A DNA stretch of 64,000 nt from Ochrobactrum sp. CM-21-5 (GCF_014253075.1 NZ_JACLZJ010000005.1:124001-188000); one strand, 5' to 3'. Counted from the first letter of the stretch, positions 46,211 to 54,571 are shown. Notes: generated by a model from the sequence alone, not told the origin. Program-made: numbers and translations.

Positions 46211-46778
46211 CCGGCCGACGCCAATCTGGAGTCCGAACCTTCTACCGCAAGCGGTGATGTTGGCGCCGGTCGAGCATAAGGACGGCGACACCGAACCGAT
46301 ATTGACGCTGGCCCATCTCGCCGGCCTCGATCTGCGCCGCGCTGCCGATGGCTGGCATGGTATCTGGCAGGCTGATGGCGTCACACATCAATTCTGGCTT
46401 CCCGAGGCGGTGCCCGACGCAGCCGCTTTCTATGCCGTCACCCTGCCGATGGATTCCTTTCTGGAGCTGCGCGCCCACGCTGCGCGCCGTTTCTGGCGGT
46501 CCCTCAACGGCCGCGCGCCCGGTCCCGACTTCCGGGCCGTTCCTGCCCAACTCCGGCAATGGCATATCCTGTCCCTGCGCGCGCTCGACGCCCGACTGCG
46601 CGGAGAAAGCTATCGCACCATCGCCGAAGTCCTGCTCGGCTTTCGCGGCTCCAAGGAGGATTTCGAGAACGACCCGCGCAAGAACAAGGCCCGCCGTCTA
46701 GTTGCGCACGGCATCAAGATGATGTGCGGCGGCTATCGCCTGTTGCTCCACTACCCTATCAAGCCCGGCAAGCGTTGA
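46143..46778 (+). CDS. fseA: DUF2285 protein; 3' part of FseA-type excision activator
   Basis: DUF2285 domain frame, overlapping the DUF6499 frame by 68 bases and in the +1 phase. The conserved part is WHILSLRALDARLRGESYRT near residue 140-159 followed by an IAEVLLGFRGSKEDFENDP segment. There is no convincing ribosome binding site for the ATG at 46143, so translation is expected mainly by frameshifting from 45995. The product is the C-terminal part of an FseA-like activator. Alternatively this is a simple frameshift mutation, but the phase and slip site argue against that. Confidence 0.82.
   Translation: MTLKRSRIAGGCDFPCDPDAPHDRPTPIWSPNLLPQAVMLAPVEHKDGDTEPILTLAHLAGLDLRRAADGWHGIWQADGVTHQFWLPEAVPDAAAFYAVTLPMDSFLELRAHAARRFWRSLNGRAPGPDFRAVPAQLRQWHILSLRALDARLRGESYRTIAEVLLGFRGSKEDFENDPRKNKARRLVAHGIKMMCGGYRLLLHYPIKPGKR
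46181..46187 (+). promoter_or_regulatory. Programmed +1 frameshift site TTTCCCG
   Basis: The zero frame reads CGA TTT CCC GTG; slipping tRNA-Phe from TTT to TTC gives CGA TTT then CCG TGC GAT, entering the DUF2285 frame. This is the same slip as in the FseA gene of ICEMlSymR7A. Confidence 0.78.
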
Positions 46779-46796
46779 TCGTTAGCGAGCACCGTC

Positions 46797-46833
46797 TTGT
46801 TGCAAGTCTCAAACTTACTGCCAGTTGCAACAA
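46797..46833. promoter_or_regulatory. Long inverted repeat after the fseA locus
   Basis: TTGTTGCAA (46797-46805) and TTGCAACAA (46825-46833) form a perfect 9-bp inverted repeat with a 19-base spacer, 18 bases past the DUF2285 stop. No T-run follows, so it is more like an operator than a terminator. The 252 bases from 46779 to 47030 contain no gene. Confidence 0.5.
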
Positions 46834-47045
46834 AGAAGTGCGACACGAAAAGAGCCGGAAAGCCAGCCCTCGGGGAAATGTTGCGGACCTTAGAATTCCT
46901 GTGAGAACTTCAACAGGAATGGAGTGGAGCTAACAGACTGCTTCATGTTTCATGAACGGCAAGGCGGCTGCTCAACTGAATAACTCGTTGCGCAATCCAT
47001 GATTTCGCACGACCATGCCTGAAATTTATTTTGAGGAAATTTTCC

Positions 47046-47579
47046 ATGACCTTACTAAAGACGCTGCGTTTGATTCTCAGTCCTTGTGCCCCGGTGGATC
47101 GTGTTAACTTCATCCAGCTAGAGCTTGACCCAGAAGTGATGCGGTTTCTTAATAATGGTGCGGTTGATCATGACAGGATCGATTCGACGACCGCGCCGTT
47201 TCTCATGCCACGAGGAACCGAGCCGACCGTCTGGACAGCGCGACGCAATGCGGATGACGAGTTCGTCGGCTGGTTCTGCTTGTTGCCGAAAGGGAGGGCG
47301 TTAGCTGAGATCGGATATCGACTGCGCCGGGAAGCTTGGGGTCAGGGGCTGGCAACTGAAGGAGCTTTGGCTCTTATCGGTTGGGGCTTCGAGGTCGCGG
47401 GATATGACAAGATTGTGGCCAATACAATGGCGGTCAACCAAGGGTCGCGCCGTGTAATGGAGAAGGTTGGTATGAAACACACGCGGACGGATTTCTTGGA
47501 TTTTCCCGACCCCATACCCGGCACGGAGCACGGCGAGGTAACGTATGAGTTGACCTGTTCAGAATGGGCCAACAATTGA
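47046..47579 (+). CDS. GNAT-family N-acetyltransferase
   Basis: 177 residues. The acetyl-CoA-binding segment is AEIGYRLRREAWGQGLATEG (about 85-104), with the Q/R-x-x-G-x-A/G pattern as GQGLATEG, and NQGSRRVMEKVGMKHTRTD near 134-152 is the end of the RimJ/RimL-like fold. The ATG at 47046 has GAGGAA 8 bases upstream. The substrate cannot be told. It lies between the fseA locus and the possible antiactivator and may be cargo. Confidence 0.82.
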   Translation: MTLLKTLRLILSPCAPVDRVNFIQLELDPEVMRFLNNGAVDHDRIDSTTAPFLMPRGTEPTVWTARRNADDEFVGWFCLLPKGRALAEIGYRLRREAWGQGLATEGALALIGWGFEVAGYDKIVANTMAVNQGSRRVMEKVGMKHTRTDFLDFPDPIPGTEHGEVTYELTCSEWANN

Positions 47580-47706
47580 GAGACATATCAGCTTTTAGGA
47601 CGCGACAAAGCCACTCGAAACGTCAGCGATGAGGTCGATTCCTGCCGGTCGGATATCGTGAAATTCCAAAGCTTGCGAGGTGAAGTAAGCTGAAAACTGC
47701 CGATGC

Positions 47707-48000
47707 TCACGCCTTGTTAGCTGCCGCCTGTTCCAGAATCTTCCTATAGCCCTCATGCGAAAGCCATTGCGCGCGTTCGAGATGGCTTTGCCAACAACGA
47801 TAGGTCCGAAGTTCCTCGGCAGCCGGATCGCGGTGAAGCACGATCCGCGCGACTTCCTTCCAGTCCGCGCCCTCGGCCTTGGCATCCAGCAAGCGTAGAT
47901 AGGTCACGAAATGCCGTTCGTCATAGACGGTTATGGTGTCGCCGGTCGGCGCTTCGTCGTCCACATCGGGATCGAGTTCGACAGGAACCCGCATAGTCAT
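47707..48000 (-). CDS. Small DUF2285-like protein, possible QseM-type antiactivator
   Basis: 97 residues from the ATG at 48000 (MTMRVPVELDPDVDDEAPTG); an ATG at 47994 has a better-spaced GGGGA and is also possible. The core YLRLLDAKAEGADWKEVARI with RCWQSHLERAQWLSHEGYRK resembles the DUF2285 fold. In ICEMlSymR7A the small DUF2285-like protein QseM binds and blocks FseA and TraR. The position here, between fseA and rdfS, fits such a role, but assignment is by context and a remembered family pattern. Confidence 0.6.
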   Translation of the reverse strand: MTMRVPVELDPDVDDEAPTGDTITVYDERHFVTYLRLLDAKAEGADWKEVARIVLHRDPAAEELRTYRCWQSHLERAQWLSHEGYRKILEQAAANKA

Positions 48001-48061
48001 TCCCCGTATCTGAGAGGGTTTGTCTGCGGTGCGCCCCCGCAAACGATGCTCTCTGACTCTT

Positions 48062-48185
48062 GGTGATCGGGGAGTTAGTAACCGTCACGAAACGGCCCCA
48101 TGGCCTTTAGCTCGGAAAGCCTGTTGTATACGCCACAGGCTCCCCGACCATAGGTCAAGGAGTTGGTGCCGTTCTGGCTGGCACC
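48062..48185 (+). ncRNA. Candidate structured RNA between the antiactivator and rdfS
   Basis: Within 125 bases there are several perfect stems. TCGGGGAG (48067-48074) pairs with CTCCCCGA (48140-48147). Inside it AGCCTGT (48118-48124) pairs with ACAGGCT (48135-48141), competing for two bases. GGCC-ccat-GGCC is a small hairpin near 48095. GGTGCC (48165-48170) pairs with GGCACC (48180-48185). No reading frame explains this. The whole 48001-48455 gap has no gene on either strand, so a regulatory RNA or leader is plausible. The strand is not known. Confidence 0.4.
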
Positions 48186-48455
48186 GGCCATCCGTGAGGG
48201 GTTACTACGCCCCAGAGCAGCGCGTCTGCTCCACCCGCAATCTTAGCCGAGCTGCGCGGGAATGTCTTTGCCTTTTCGGCGTGACACCGCGACGGGCCGC
48301 TGAAATCCCACACCAATTATCCGCCCGACGCCCCGAAGGGGGTGCCGCCAACGCATAGGCGCAAATGCGGCACGCTACGCGCCGCCGATCCCTCGCCATG
48401 GTTCGCCACAGTCCGCTGCCGCCCCCGGCAGCCCAATCCCGACTGGAGGTGATCC

Positions 48456-48725
48456 ATGCCCAACCCGCTTGCGGGCCTGCCGCCGCGCCTGTTGCGCACC
48501 AAGGAAGCCGCGCGCTTCCTCGGCATATCCATCCGCACCCTTGAGAAACATCGCACCTATGGCACCGGCCCGACCTATCGCAAGGTCGGCGGTCGCGTGC
48601 TCTACACCGTCCGCGATCTGGAAGAGTGGAGCGCGGCGGGCGAACGCAAATCCACCCGCGACAAGACCGCCGGCACGGTGTTTCCCGCGCGTCCACTCAC
48701 GCCCGAAGAACGGAACGAGTGCTAG
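48456..48725 (+). CDS. rdfS: Excisionase / recombination directionality factor, MerR-like HTH
   Basis: 89 residues. The winged-helix core is LLRTKEAARFLGISIRTLEK, followed by HRTYGTGPTYRKVGGRVLYT and a DLEEWSAA helix, the AlpA/excisionase pattern. In ICEMlSymR7A and relatives RdfS drives excision of the element and is the target of FseA. GGAGG lies 8 bases upstream of the ATG. It is followed directly by repA (3 bases apart), and heads the rdfS-repA-DUF2840-traF-DUF736 run. Confidence 0.85.
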   Translation: MPNPLAGLPPRLLRTKEAARFLGISIRTLEKHRTYGTGPTYRKVGGRVLYTVRDLEEWSAAGERKSTRDKTAGTVFPARPLTPEERNEC

Positions 48726-49802
48726 ATGCTGCGCGAGGACGATCACGCCCCCGCGCCGCCGAGCGACGACAGCGAGCGCAGCCGCCTAGACCCCTTCGTG
48801 GTCGCAACGGGCGATGCGCCGCCGCGCGACCAGCGCGACTTGATGGAACGGCCGTTCTTCTCGCTGGCGAAGACCCCGCGCACCAAGCCGATTCTCTACA
48901 AGGCCGCCGACATAGAGGTGCAGGTGTTCGGGATGCCCGAGCATGGCATGGCGACCATTTGGGACGCCGATGTGCTGATATGGGCGGCCTCGCAGATTGT
49001 CGCGGCCGAGAATGACGGCCTCACGACTTCGCGCTTCGTCCGGTTCACGCCCTACCACCTGTTGCGCGCCATCGGGCGACCGACCGGCAATCACCAATAC
49101 CGGCTTCTTAAAGCCGCGCTGGCGCGGCTGCAATCGACCGTCATTGCTACCACCATCCGCAACGGCCCGCATTGGCGTCGCCGGCAATTTTCATGGATCA
49201 ACGAGTGGGAGGAAATGACGACGCGCGCCGGCCGCGTCGAGGGCATGGAGTTCGTCTTGCCCGAATGGTTCTACAACAGCGTCATCGACCGTTCGCTGGT
49301 CCTGACCATCGACCCGGCCTATTTCCGGCTGACTGGCGGCATCGAGCGATGGCTTTACCGCGTCGCCAGAAAGCACGCCGGCCACCAGCGTCACGGCTGG
49401 ATTTTTGAGGTCGCGCACCTTCACCAGAAATCCGGCAGCCTCGCGCGGCCGTCCGACTTCGCGCTCAACCTGCGCCGGATCGCGACCCGACAGCAACTCC
49501 CCGGCTACCGCCTCCAGATCGAGCGGGAAGACGGCCACGAGCTGCTGCGCATCCGCCCCGATAATTCGTCAACAGGCACTGTTGATAACCCTGTTAATGC
49601 CATCGGCAGATCAGGCGCACGGGGTATCGGCACATCAGGCGCACGACTATCGGCAGATCAGGCGCACGAACCGCAGCTAACGCTTTGGCCTGAAAAGCGG
49701 AATCCGACCGCTAACTTATCTAACAGAGAATCTAACTCTTTTTCTTTGACGCGCGCGCAGGCGAAGCGTGGTGCCGGTTCTGCCGGGAACGGCGAGCCAT
49801 GA
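48726..49802 (+). CDS. repA: Replication initiator protein A
   Basis: 358 residues, a RepA-type initiator as found in many alphaproteobacterial conjugative elements. A conserved core runs from about 45 to 280: PFFSLAKTPRTKPILYKAAD, MATIWDADVLIWAASQIVAA, the segment RFTPYHLLRAIGRPTGNHQY, and FALNLRRIATRQQLPGYRLQ near the end. The C-terminal part (about 285-320) is encoded by three direct repeats that look like iterons, so the protein may bind within its own gene. It starts 3 bases after the rdfS stop. Confidence 0.88.
   Translation: MLREDDHAPAPPSDDSERSRLDPFVVATGDAPPRDQRDLMERPFFSLAKTPRTKPILYKAADIEVQVFGMPEHGMATIWDADVLIWAASQIVAAENDGLTTSRFVRFTPYHLLRAIGRPTGNHQYRLLKAALARLQSTVIATTIRNGPHWRRRQFSWINEWEEMTTRAGRVEGMEFVLPEWFYNSVIDRSLVLTIDPAYFRLTGGIERWLYRVARKHAGHQRHGWIFEVAHLHQKSGSLARPSDFALNLRRIATRQQLPGYRLQIEREDGHELLRIRPDNSSTGTVDNPVNAIGRSGARGIGTSGARLSADQAHEPQLTLWPEKRNPTANLSNRESNSFSLTRAQAKRGAGSAGNGEP
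49580..49668 (+). repeat. Three iterons with a DnaA-like box inside repA
   Basis: The 20-base unit ATCGGCAGATCAGGCGCACG occurs at 49602-49621, 49626-49645 (one mismatch) and 49649-49668, with 23-24-base spacing, about two helical turns. A DnaA-box-like TGTTGATAA lies just upstream at 49580-49588. Together they look like a small replication origin in the 3' end of repA. Confidence 0.7.
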
Positions 49803-49863
49803 CGCCCGCCGTTGACGCAGCGCACGCGCGCAATCCCCACCAGCACATCGCCGGAGACGCACA

Positions 49864-50382
49864 ATGACCCGTCGCGCCCATCGCAGCGCGCACGGCCGTC
49901 CGCTGCCGGACGGGCCTGCGCCCTTCACCACATTGGTCGAGCTGACTTTCGAGAAACGCCGCATCGAGCATTGGATCAGGTTCGGCCGCAAGAGCTATGA
50001 ACAGATCATCGACCGCCGCCGTAGCGTGGTCGGCTTCGCACCGGGCAGCGTCTTCGCCTTCGTCCGATGGGCGAACGGCGACCATGGCACGGTCGTTTCC
50101 CGCATCGACATTGTGCGGGCCATCGGGCGGGGCGAGCCGTTCCAGACATTGCCGTTCGTGCGCCCCGGTGGCGAAATCCTGTTGCGCCTCGATAGCTGGC
50201 CCAAGGTGCAGCGTGCGCTTGCAGCCATCGACGCCGTGGATGCGCTCGGCCTCGATCCGGCCGACGCCTCGCCGGAGCACTGGCGGCACGTCCACAACCG
50301 TTTGACTGCCAATCTGGAGCCGCACGCCTACACGCCCGAGCGACATGCCGCGTGGCTTCACCGCCGAAGGATCGAGCCATGA
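49864..50382 (+). CDS. DUF2840 domain-containing protein
   Basis: 172 residues. Characteristic pieces are FTTLVELTFEKRRIEHWIRF near 21-40, VVGFAPGSVFAFVRWANGDH near 56-75, and GRGEPFQTLPFVRPGGEILL near 90-109. DUF2840 genes are found almost only between repA and traF in conjugative elements of this family, and their function is unknown. The stop overlaps the traF start by 4 bases (ATGA). Confidence 0.85.
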   Translation: MTRRAHRSAHGRPLPDGPAPFTTLVELTFEKRRIEHWIRFGRKSYEQIIDRRRSVVGFAPGSVFAFVRWANGDHGTVVSRIDIVRAIGRGEPFQTLPFVRPGGEILLRLDSWPKVQRALAAIDAVDALGLDPADASPEHWRHVHNRLTANLEPHAYTPERHAAWLHRRRIEP

Positions 50383-50924
50383 CGCGCTTCGGCTACGTCA
50401 TGGTGACGTATTTCGCGGCGATGGGCGTTGCCATCGCGGCGCTCATCCCGACGCCGACCAAACTGATCTGGAACGCCACGGCCAGCGCGCCCATCGGCTT
50501 CTACACCGTCGGGTCGGCCGACGCGCTCGACGTGCCCGAGCTGGTCGCCGTCATGCCGCCCGAACCGCTCGCCGCCTTCATGGTCGAGCGCGGTTATATC
50601 GCACGCGGCGTCCCGCTGTTGAAGCGCGTCTTGGGCCTGCCGGGACAGCGGGTTTGCCGCACCGGCCGCACGATTACGGTGAACGGGATCGAGATGGGCG
50701 AGGCGCTGGAGCGCGACAGCCTCGGCCGCGATCTGCCCATCTGGCAGGGCTGCCGCGTCATCGGCGACGGCCAGCTTTTTCTCATGAATTGGGAAGTCCC
50801 CGACAGCCTCGACGGCCGCTACTTCGGACCCATCCCCGCAGCTTCCGTCATCGGCCGAGCGGTTCCGCTCTGGACCGATGAGGAAGGCGTCGGCCGCTAC
50901 GAGTGGCGCGCGCCGACGCATTGA
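50379..50924 (+). CDS. traF: Conjugative transfer signal peptidase TraF (S26 family)
   Basis: 181 residues. One N-terminal transmembrane helix (about 6-22) is followed by the S26 serine motif ATASAPIGFY near 30-40 and the catalytic lysine in GVPLLKRVLGLPGQRVC near 80-96; the rest matches the TraF fold. TraF processes the pilin or cyclises it during conjugation in related systems. The start at 50379 overlaps the DUF2840 stop. It is followed by the DUF736 gene. Confidence 0.9.
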   Translation: MTRFGYVMVTYFAAMGVAIAALIPTPTKLIWNATASAPIGFYTVGSADALDVPELVAVMPPEPLAAFMVERGYIARGVPLLKRVLGLPGQRVCRTGRTITVNGIEMGEALERDSLGRDLPIWQGCRVIGDGQLFLMNWEVPDSLDGRYFGPIPAASVIGRAVPLWTDEEGVGRYEWRAPTH

Positions 50925-50958
50925 ATCCACCCCCGGAAACCAACCGCAGGAGATTTCC

Positions 50959-51294
50959 ATGGCAGAGATAGGCACCTTCACCCGCACCGAAACCGGCTAT
51001 GCGGGAGAGCTTCATTCGTTCGGCCTCCACGAAAAGCTGTTCATCGTCCCGGCCAAGCCGAGCGACATGAAAAACGCGCCCGACTATCGCGTGCGCCTCG
51101 ATAGCGAGGACGGCCCGGACACCGGCCCTGCATGGAAGGACGCCAGCGAAAATGCCGGCGACTTCGTGTCGATGAGATTGGAGGGACCGATCTTCCCGTT
51201 CCCGATCCGCGCCAAGCTGTTCCAATCCAACGACGATCCTTCGGTCTGGACGCTGCGTTGGAAGCACCCCCGGAAAGTCGAGGACGAGGAATGA
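50959..51294 (+). CDS. DUF736 domain-containing protein
   Basis: 111 residues starting MAEIGTFTRTETGYAGELHS. The DUF736 pattern continues with PDYRVRLDSEDGPDTGPAWK and a C-terminal FPIRAKLFQSNDDPSVWTLR. The family occurs in conjugative elements and plasmids of alphaproteobacteria, with no known function. AGGAG lies about 8 bases before the ATG. Its stop overlaps the next gene by 4 bases. Confidence 0.88.
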   Translation: MAEIGTFTRTETGYAGELHSFGLHEKLFIVPAKPSDMKNAPDYRVRLDSEDGPDTGPAWKDASENAGDFVSMRLEGPIFPFPIRAKLFQSNDDPSVWTLRWKHPRKVEDEE

Positions 51295-52223
51295 CGGCCG
51301 CGCGCGTCCGGCCCGCTATCCTGTCCAAGATCGTCATCCCTTTGTTCGCGGAAAAGCCGTCTCATCCCTTCGTCCCGCTCGGCGACCGGACGGCCGGCGC
51401 GCACAGCGAAGGTCAGGGGCGGCCATCGGCCGGCGCTTGCGCCTTGCCCTTGACCGCAGCGAGCACGCTGGCAGGCTGGCGGCGAAGCGGAGACAGGTCG
51501 GCATGGTGTTGTGCCGCTCTCATACTGGCCGGCGCGCTTTCCGTCTGCGCCGGATCGCGCGTCGCGGTCGCGCAATCCGCGCCCGTCGAGCGCCCGGCCG
51601 CCGCTCATCCCTACGCGGCCCACATCGCCGAAGCGTCGCAGCGTTTCGGCATACCGGAGCATTGGATCGTCGCGGTGCTGCGCGCCGAGAGCGCGGGCGA
51701 TGTGCGCGCGGTTTCGTCGGCCGGGGCGATGGGATTGATGCAGGTGATGCCCGACACATGGGCGGGCCTGCGCGTCCGCTACGGCCTCGGCCGCGATCCC
51801 TACGACCCGCGCGACAACATCCTCGCAGGCGCGGCCTACCTACGCGAAATGTTCGACCGCTACGGCAATGTCGCGGCGATGCTGGCGGCCTACAATGCCG
51901 GTCCCGGCCGTTATGACGAATACCTAGCGAGCGGCCGCAATCTGCCGACCGAGACGCGGGCCTATGTCACCGCGCTCGCGCCGATCCTCGGCGGCGCTGC
52001 TGCAACCGAACCGCCTTCATCGGCACCGCCACCGCCGCCCGATTGGCGCGAGGCACCGCTGTTCGTCATGCGTCCGGGCGACGCGCGGGCTGTCGCCGCG
52101 CCGCCGTCCGACGCACAATCCGGCGACGGCCGCGCGACCGTTCCGGCACGCGATCCCGCCGATGCAGAGTCGCAGGGCGACAGCATTTTCGTCGCCGACG
52201 CGAGCGGTTCGGGAACGCCATGA
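51291..52223 (+). CDS. Lytic transglycosylase of the conjugation system (VirB1/TrbN-like)
   Basis: 310 residues. A hydrophobic stretch near residue 70-90 (AALILAGALSVCAGSRVAVA) may act as a signal or anchor. The SLT domain (about 107-225) has the catalytic glutamate in VLRAESAGDVRAVSSAGAMG, then LMQVMPDTWAGLRVRYGLGR and MLAAYNAGPGRYDEYLASGR. The C-terminal 80 residues are Pro/Asp-rich and probably disordered. It opens a local gap in peptidoglycan for the transfer apparatus. It overlaps the DUF736 gene by 4 bases. Confidence 0.9.
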   Translation: MTAARVRPAILSKIVIPLFAEKPSHPFVPLGDRTAGAHSEGQGRPSAGACALPLTAASTLAGWRRSGDRSAWCCAALILAGALSVCAGSRVAVAQSAPVERPAAAHPYAAHIAEASQRFGIPEHWIVAVLRAESAGDVRAVSSAGAMGLMQVMPDTWAGLRVRYGLGRDPYDPRDNILAGAAYLREMFDRYGNVAAMLAAYNAGPGRYDEYLASGRNLPTETRAYVTALAPILGGAAATEPPSSAPPPPPDWREAPLFVMRPGDARAVAAPPSDAQSGDGRATVPARDPADAESQGDSIFVADASGSGTP

Positions 52224-52536
52224 GGGCGGCGTTCCCGCGCTCGGCGGCGCTCATTCCGGTGTCCAGTCAGGCGGGTTTTTGCCCGGCTGGATTCCCGGCA
52301 GGAGGGGCAGAAAAGGCAGAAAGGGCGGAGGGCAAGATTAAAGAAGACGGCACCATGTCGGGCCGCTTCTGGAAATTGTTGTTGTCTGCACACTGGTTAG
52401 GTTGCCGGTTCCGGCACCATGGTTTTGAGGGGCCGCGCGCCGCGATTTCGCGCAAAGCCTTGGCTTTGCAGGGTTTCGAGCGGCACCATAGGCCCATATC
52501 GGCCTGTTTTCGGGGGTTTTGGCTGGAGTCGCGCCC
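52224..52536. other. Candidate origin of transfer (oriT) upstream of rlxS
   Basis: 313 bases with no gene, directly upstream of the relaxase gene, where oriT is found in related elements. It contains a perfect 8-bp inverted repeat GCAAAGCC-tt-GGCTTTGC (52452-52469) and a palindromic CCGGTTCCGG near 52407. These are typical of relaxase or auxiliary-protein binding sites. The nick site cannot be placed from sequence. Confidence 0.45.
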
Positions 52537-54571
52537 TTGAGCGCCGACGACGAAAACCGCTTCCGCCCGAAGCCCGGCCGCATCCGATCCGACACGCCGA
52601 AGGCCGGGAGACCCAAGAGCTTTTTCACGCAGGTCAAGAAGATCACCCGGCAGCATCAGGCGGCAACCTCCCGCGACCCTTCCATGCCGTCATCCACCCG
52701 CCCGTCATCGCCGGGGCGGTCCCGTGCCGTGGTCGCCAGCGGCAAGGGCGTGAAGCGCGGCCGAGGCGCGAGCTTCGTGCGCGCCCGCAACATCTCCGGC
52801 CAATGGCATCATCGCCAGCCCGGCAGCCGCCGCGTGATCGTCAAGCAGCGCAGCGTCCGGGCCGCGTGGAAGGGCGGACGCGCCCGCGCGCATCTGCGCT
52901 ATGTGCAGCGCGACGGCACGTCACGCGACGGCGAGCGCGGCCGGCTCTATTCGGCAACCGAGGACCGCGCCGATGGCGACGCCTTCCTTGATCGCGGCAA
53001 GGACGACCGCCACCAATTCAGATTCATCGTCTCGCCCGAGGACGGCGCGGAGCTGTCGGACCTCACGGCCTACACCCGCGATTTCATGAAACAGGTGGAA
53101 GCGGACCTTGGCACGAAACTCGATTGGGTTGCCGTCAATCACTACAAAACCGGCCATCCCCATGTGCATATCGTCGTCAACGGCCGCGACGATACCGGCG
53201 GGGATCTAGTCATCAACGGCGACTATCTTTCGGCCGGCTTGCGCGAGCGCGCCAGCGAGCTTGCCAGTCTGGAACTCGGCCCCGTTACCGAGATCGAGCA
53301 GACCCGCAAGCTGTCCGCCGAAATCGACCAAGACCGTTTCACCCGCATCGACCGCGCCATGACCGAGGAAGCCGATGCCCGTTTCCTCGACCTGCGCCAT
53401 GAACCGGCAGAGCCGAGGCGGCAGTTCGAGCGGACGCTGCGCCTGCGCCGTCTCGGTAAGCTGGAGAAGATGGGGCTGGCGACCGAGCACGCGCCCGGCG
53501 TTTGGGAATTGAGCAAGGACGTGAAGCCAGCCCTGCGCGAGCTTGGCGAGCGCGGCGATATTATCCGCACCATGCAGAAGGCGCTCGGCCCGCAGGGCGG
53601 CGAACGCGATCCCATGAGCTTCCAAATCCATGACGGAGCGCCCGAGACGCCCATCGTCGGCCGCGTCGTGGACAAGCACCTGTCCGACGAGTTGGGCGAG
53701 AACCTGACCATTGTGGTGGATGGCATCGACGGCCGCACCCACCACATCGCCGGCATCGCGCCCGAACGGCTGGAGGATGCCCGCATCGGCAGCATCATCC
53801 AGATCGGCCCGGCCGTCCGACCGCACCATCACGGCCACCGCCGAGGACGGTATCTATCGGCCGAGCCGCCATCTGGAGCAGGCCAAATTCGAGGGCCGCG
53901 TTCCGGGCGGCGACTATGAGGGCTATGTCGATGCCCATGTCCGCCGACTGGAGGCATTGCGCCGCGCCGGGGTCGTCGAACGCATCGACGCCGACCAATG
54001 GAGCATCCCCGATGATCTGGTCAGCCGTGCCGCCTATGACGCCGGCCGTGACCGGCAGGCCAGCGTTCGCGTCCTTTCCCCGGTCGATCTAAGCAAGCAG
54101 ATCGGTTCGGACGGCGCGACCTGGCTGGACCGGCGATTGATCCATGGCGAAACGGCGGACCTTGCGTCGGTCGGTTTCGGCCAACAGGTGCGCGAGGCGA
54201 TGGACCAGCGCCGCGAGCATCATGTCGAACAGGGCGACGCCACCCGAGCACGGAACGGCCGCATCTTCTATCGGCGCAGTCTTCTCGTCACCTTGCGCGA
54301 GCGCGAGGTTGCCCGCTTCGGCGCGGAGATGGCCGAGAGCAAGGGGCTGCCGTTCCGCGCCGCCACGGACGGCGAGAACGTCAGCGGCAAGTTCACCGGC
54401 ACCGTGCAGCTATCAAGCGGCAAGTTCGCCGTGGTCGAGCAATCCCATGAATTTACGCTAGTCCCGTGGCGGCCGGTCATCGACCGCCAACTCGGCCGCG
54501 AGGTCATGGGCGTCGTGCAGGGCGGATCGGTGTCGTGGCAGTTGGGGCGGCAAAGGGGGTTGGGACTTTAG
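52537..54571 (+). pseudogene. rlxS: Relaxase RlxS (DUF3363) broken by a one-base insertion
   Basis: The 5' frame starts at a TTG at 52537 (GGAG 8 bases upstream) and encodes the relaxase core, with HFRFIVSPEDGAELSDLTAY-type residues and the three-histidine region GHPHVHIVVNGRDDTGGDLV near 205. After IGPA the frame is lost and ends at 53919. An extra G near 53815 explains it: removing it gives IGPASDRTITATAEDGIYRP, and the DUF3363 C-terminus then runs to 54571 (VSWQLGRQRGLGL). The intact protein would have about 677 residues. Transfer of the element may be impaired unless supplied in trans. Confidence 0.8.

Noticed and set aside
49580..49668. CRISPR-like array
   Set aside because: Only three units, spacers of 3-4 bases, and in frame inside a coding sequence. 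They fit iterons and not a CRISPR array. No cas genes are present, and no array was seen elsewhere in the window.
53805..53820. Programmed frameshift in rlxS
   Set aside because: The sequence GCC GTC CGA is not a known slip site, and relaxases of this family are normally single-frame. A one-base insertion is simpler.
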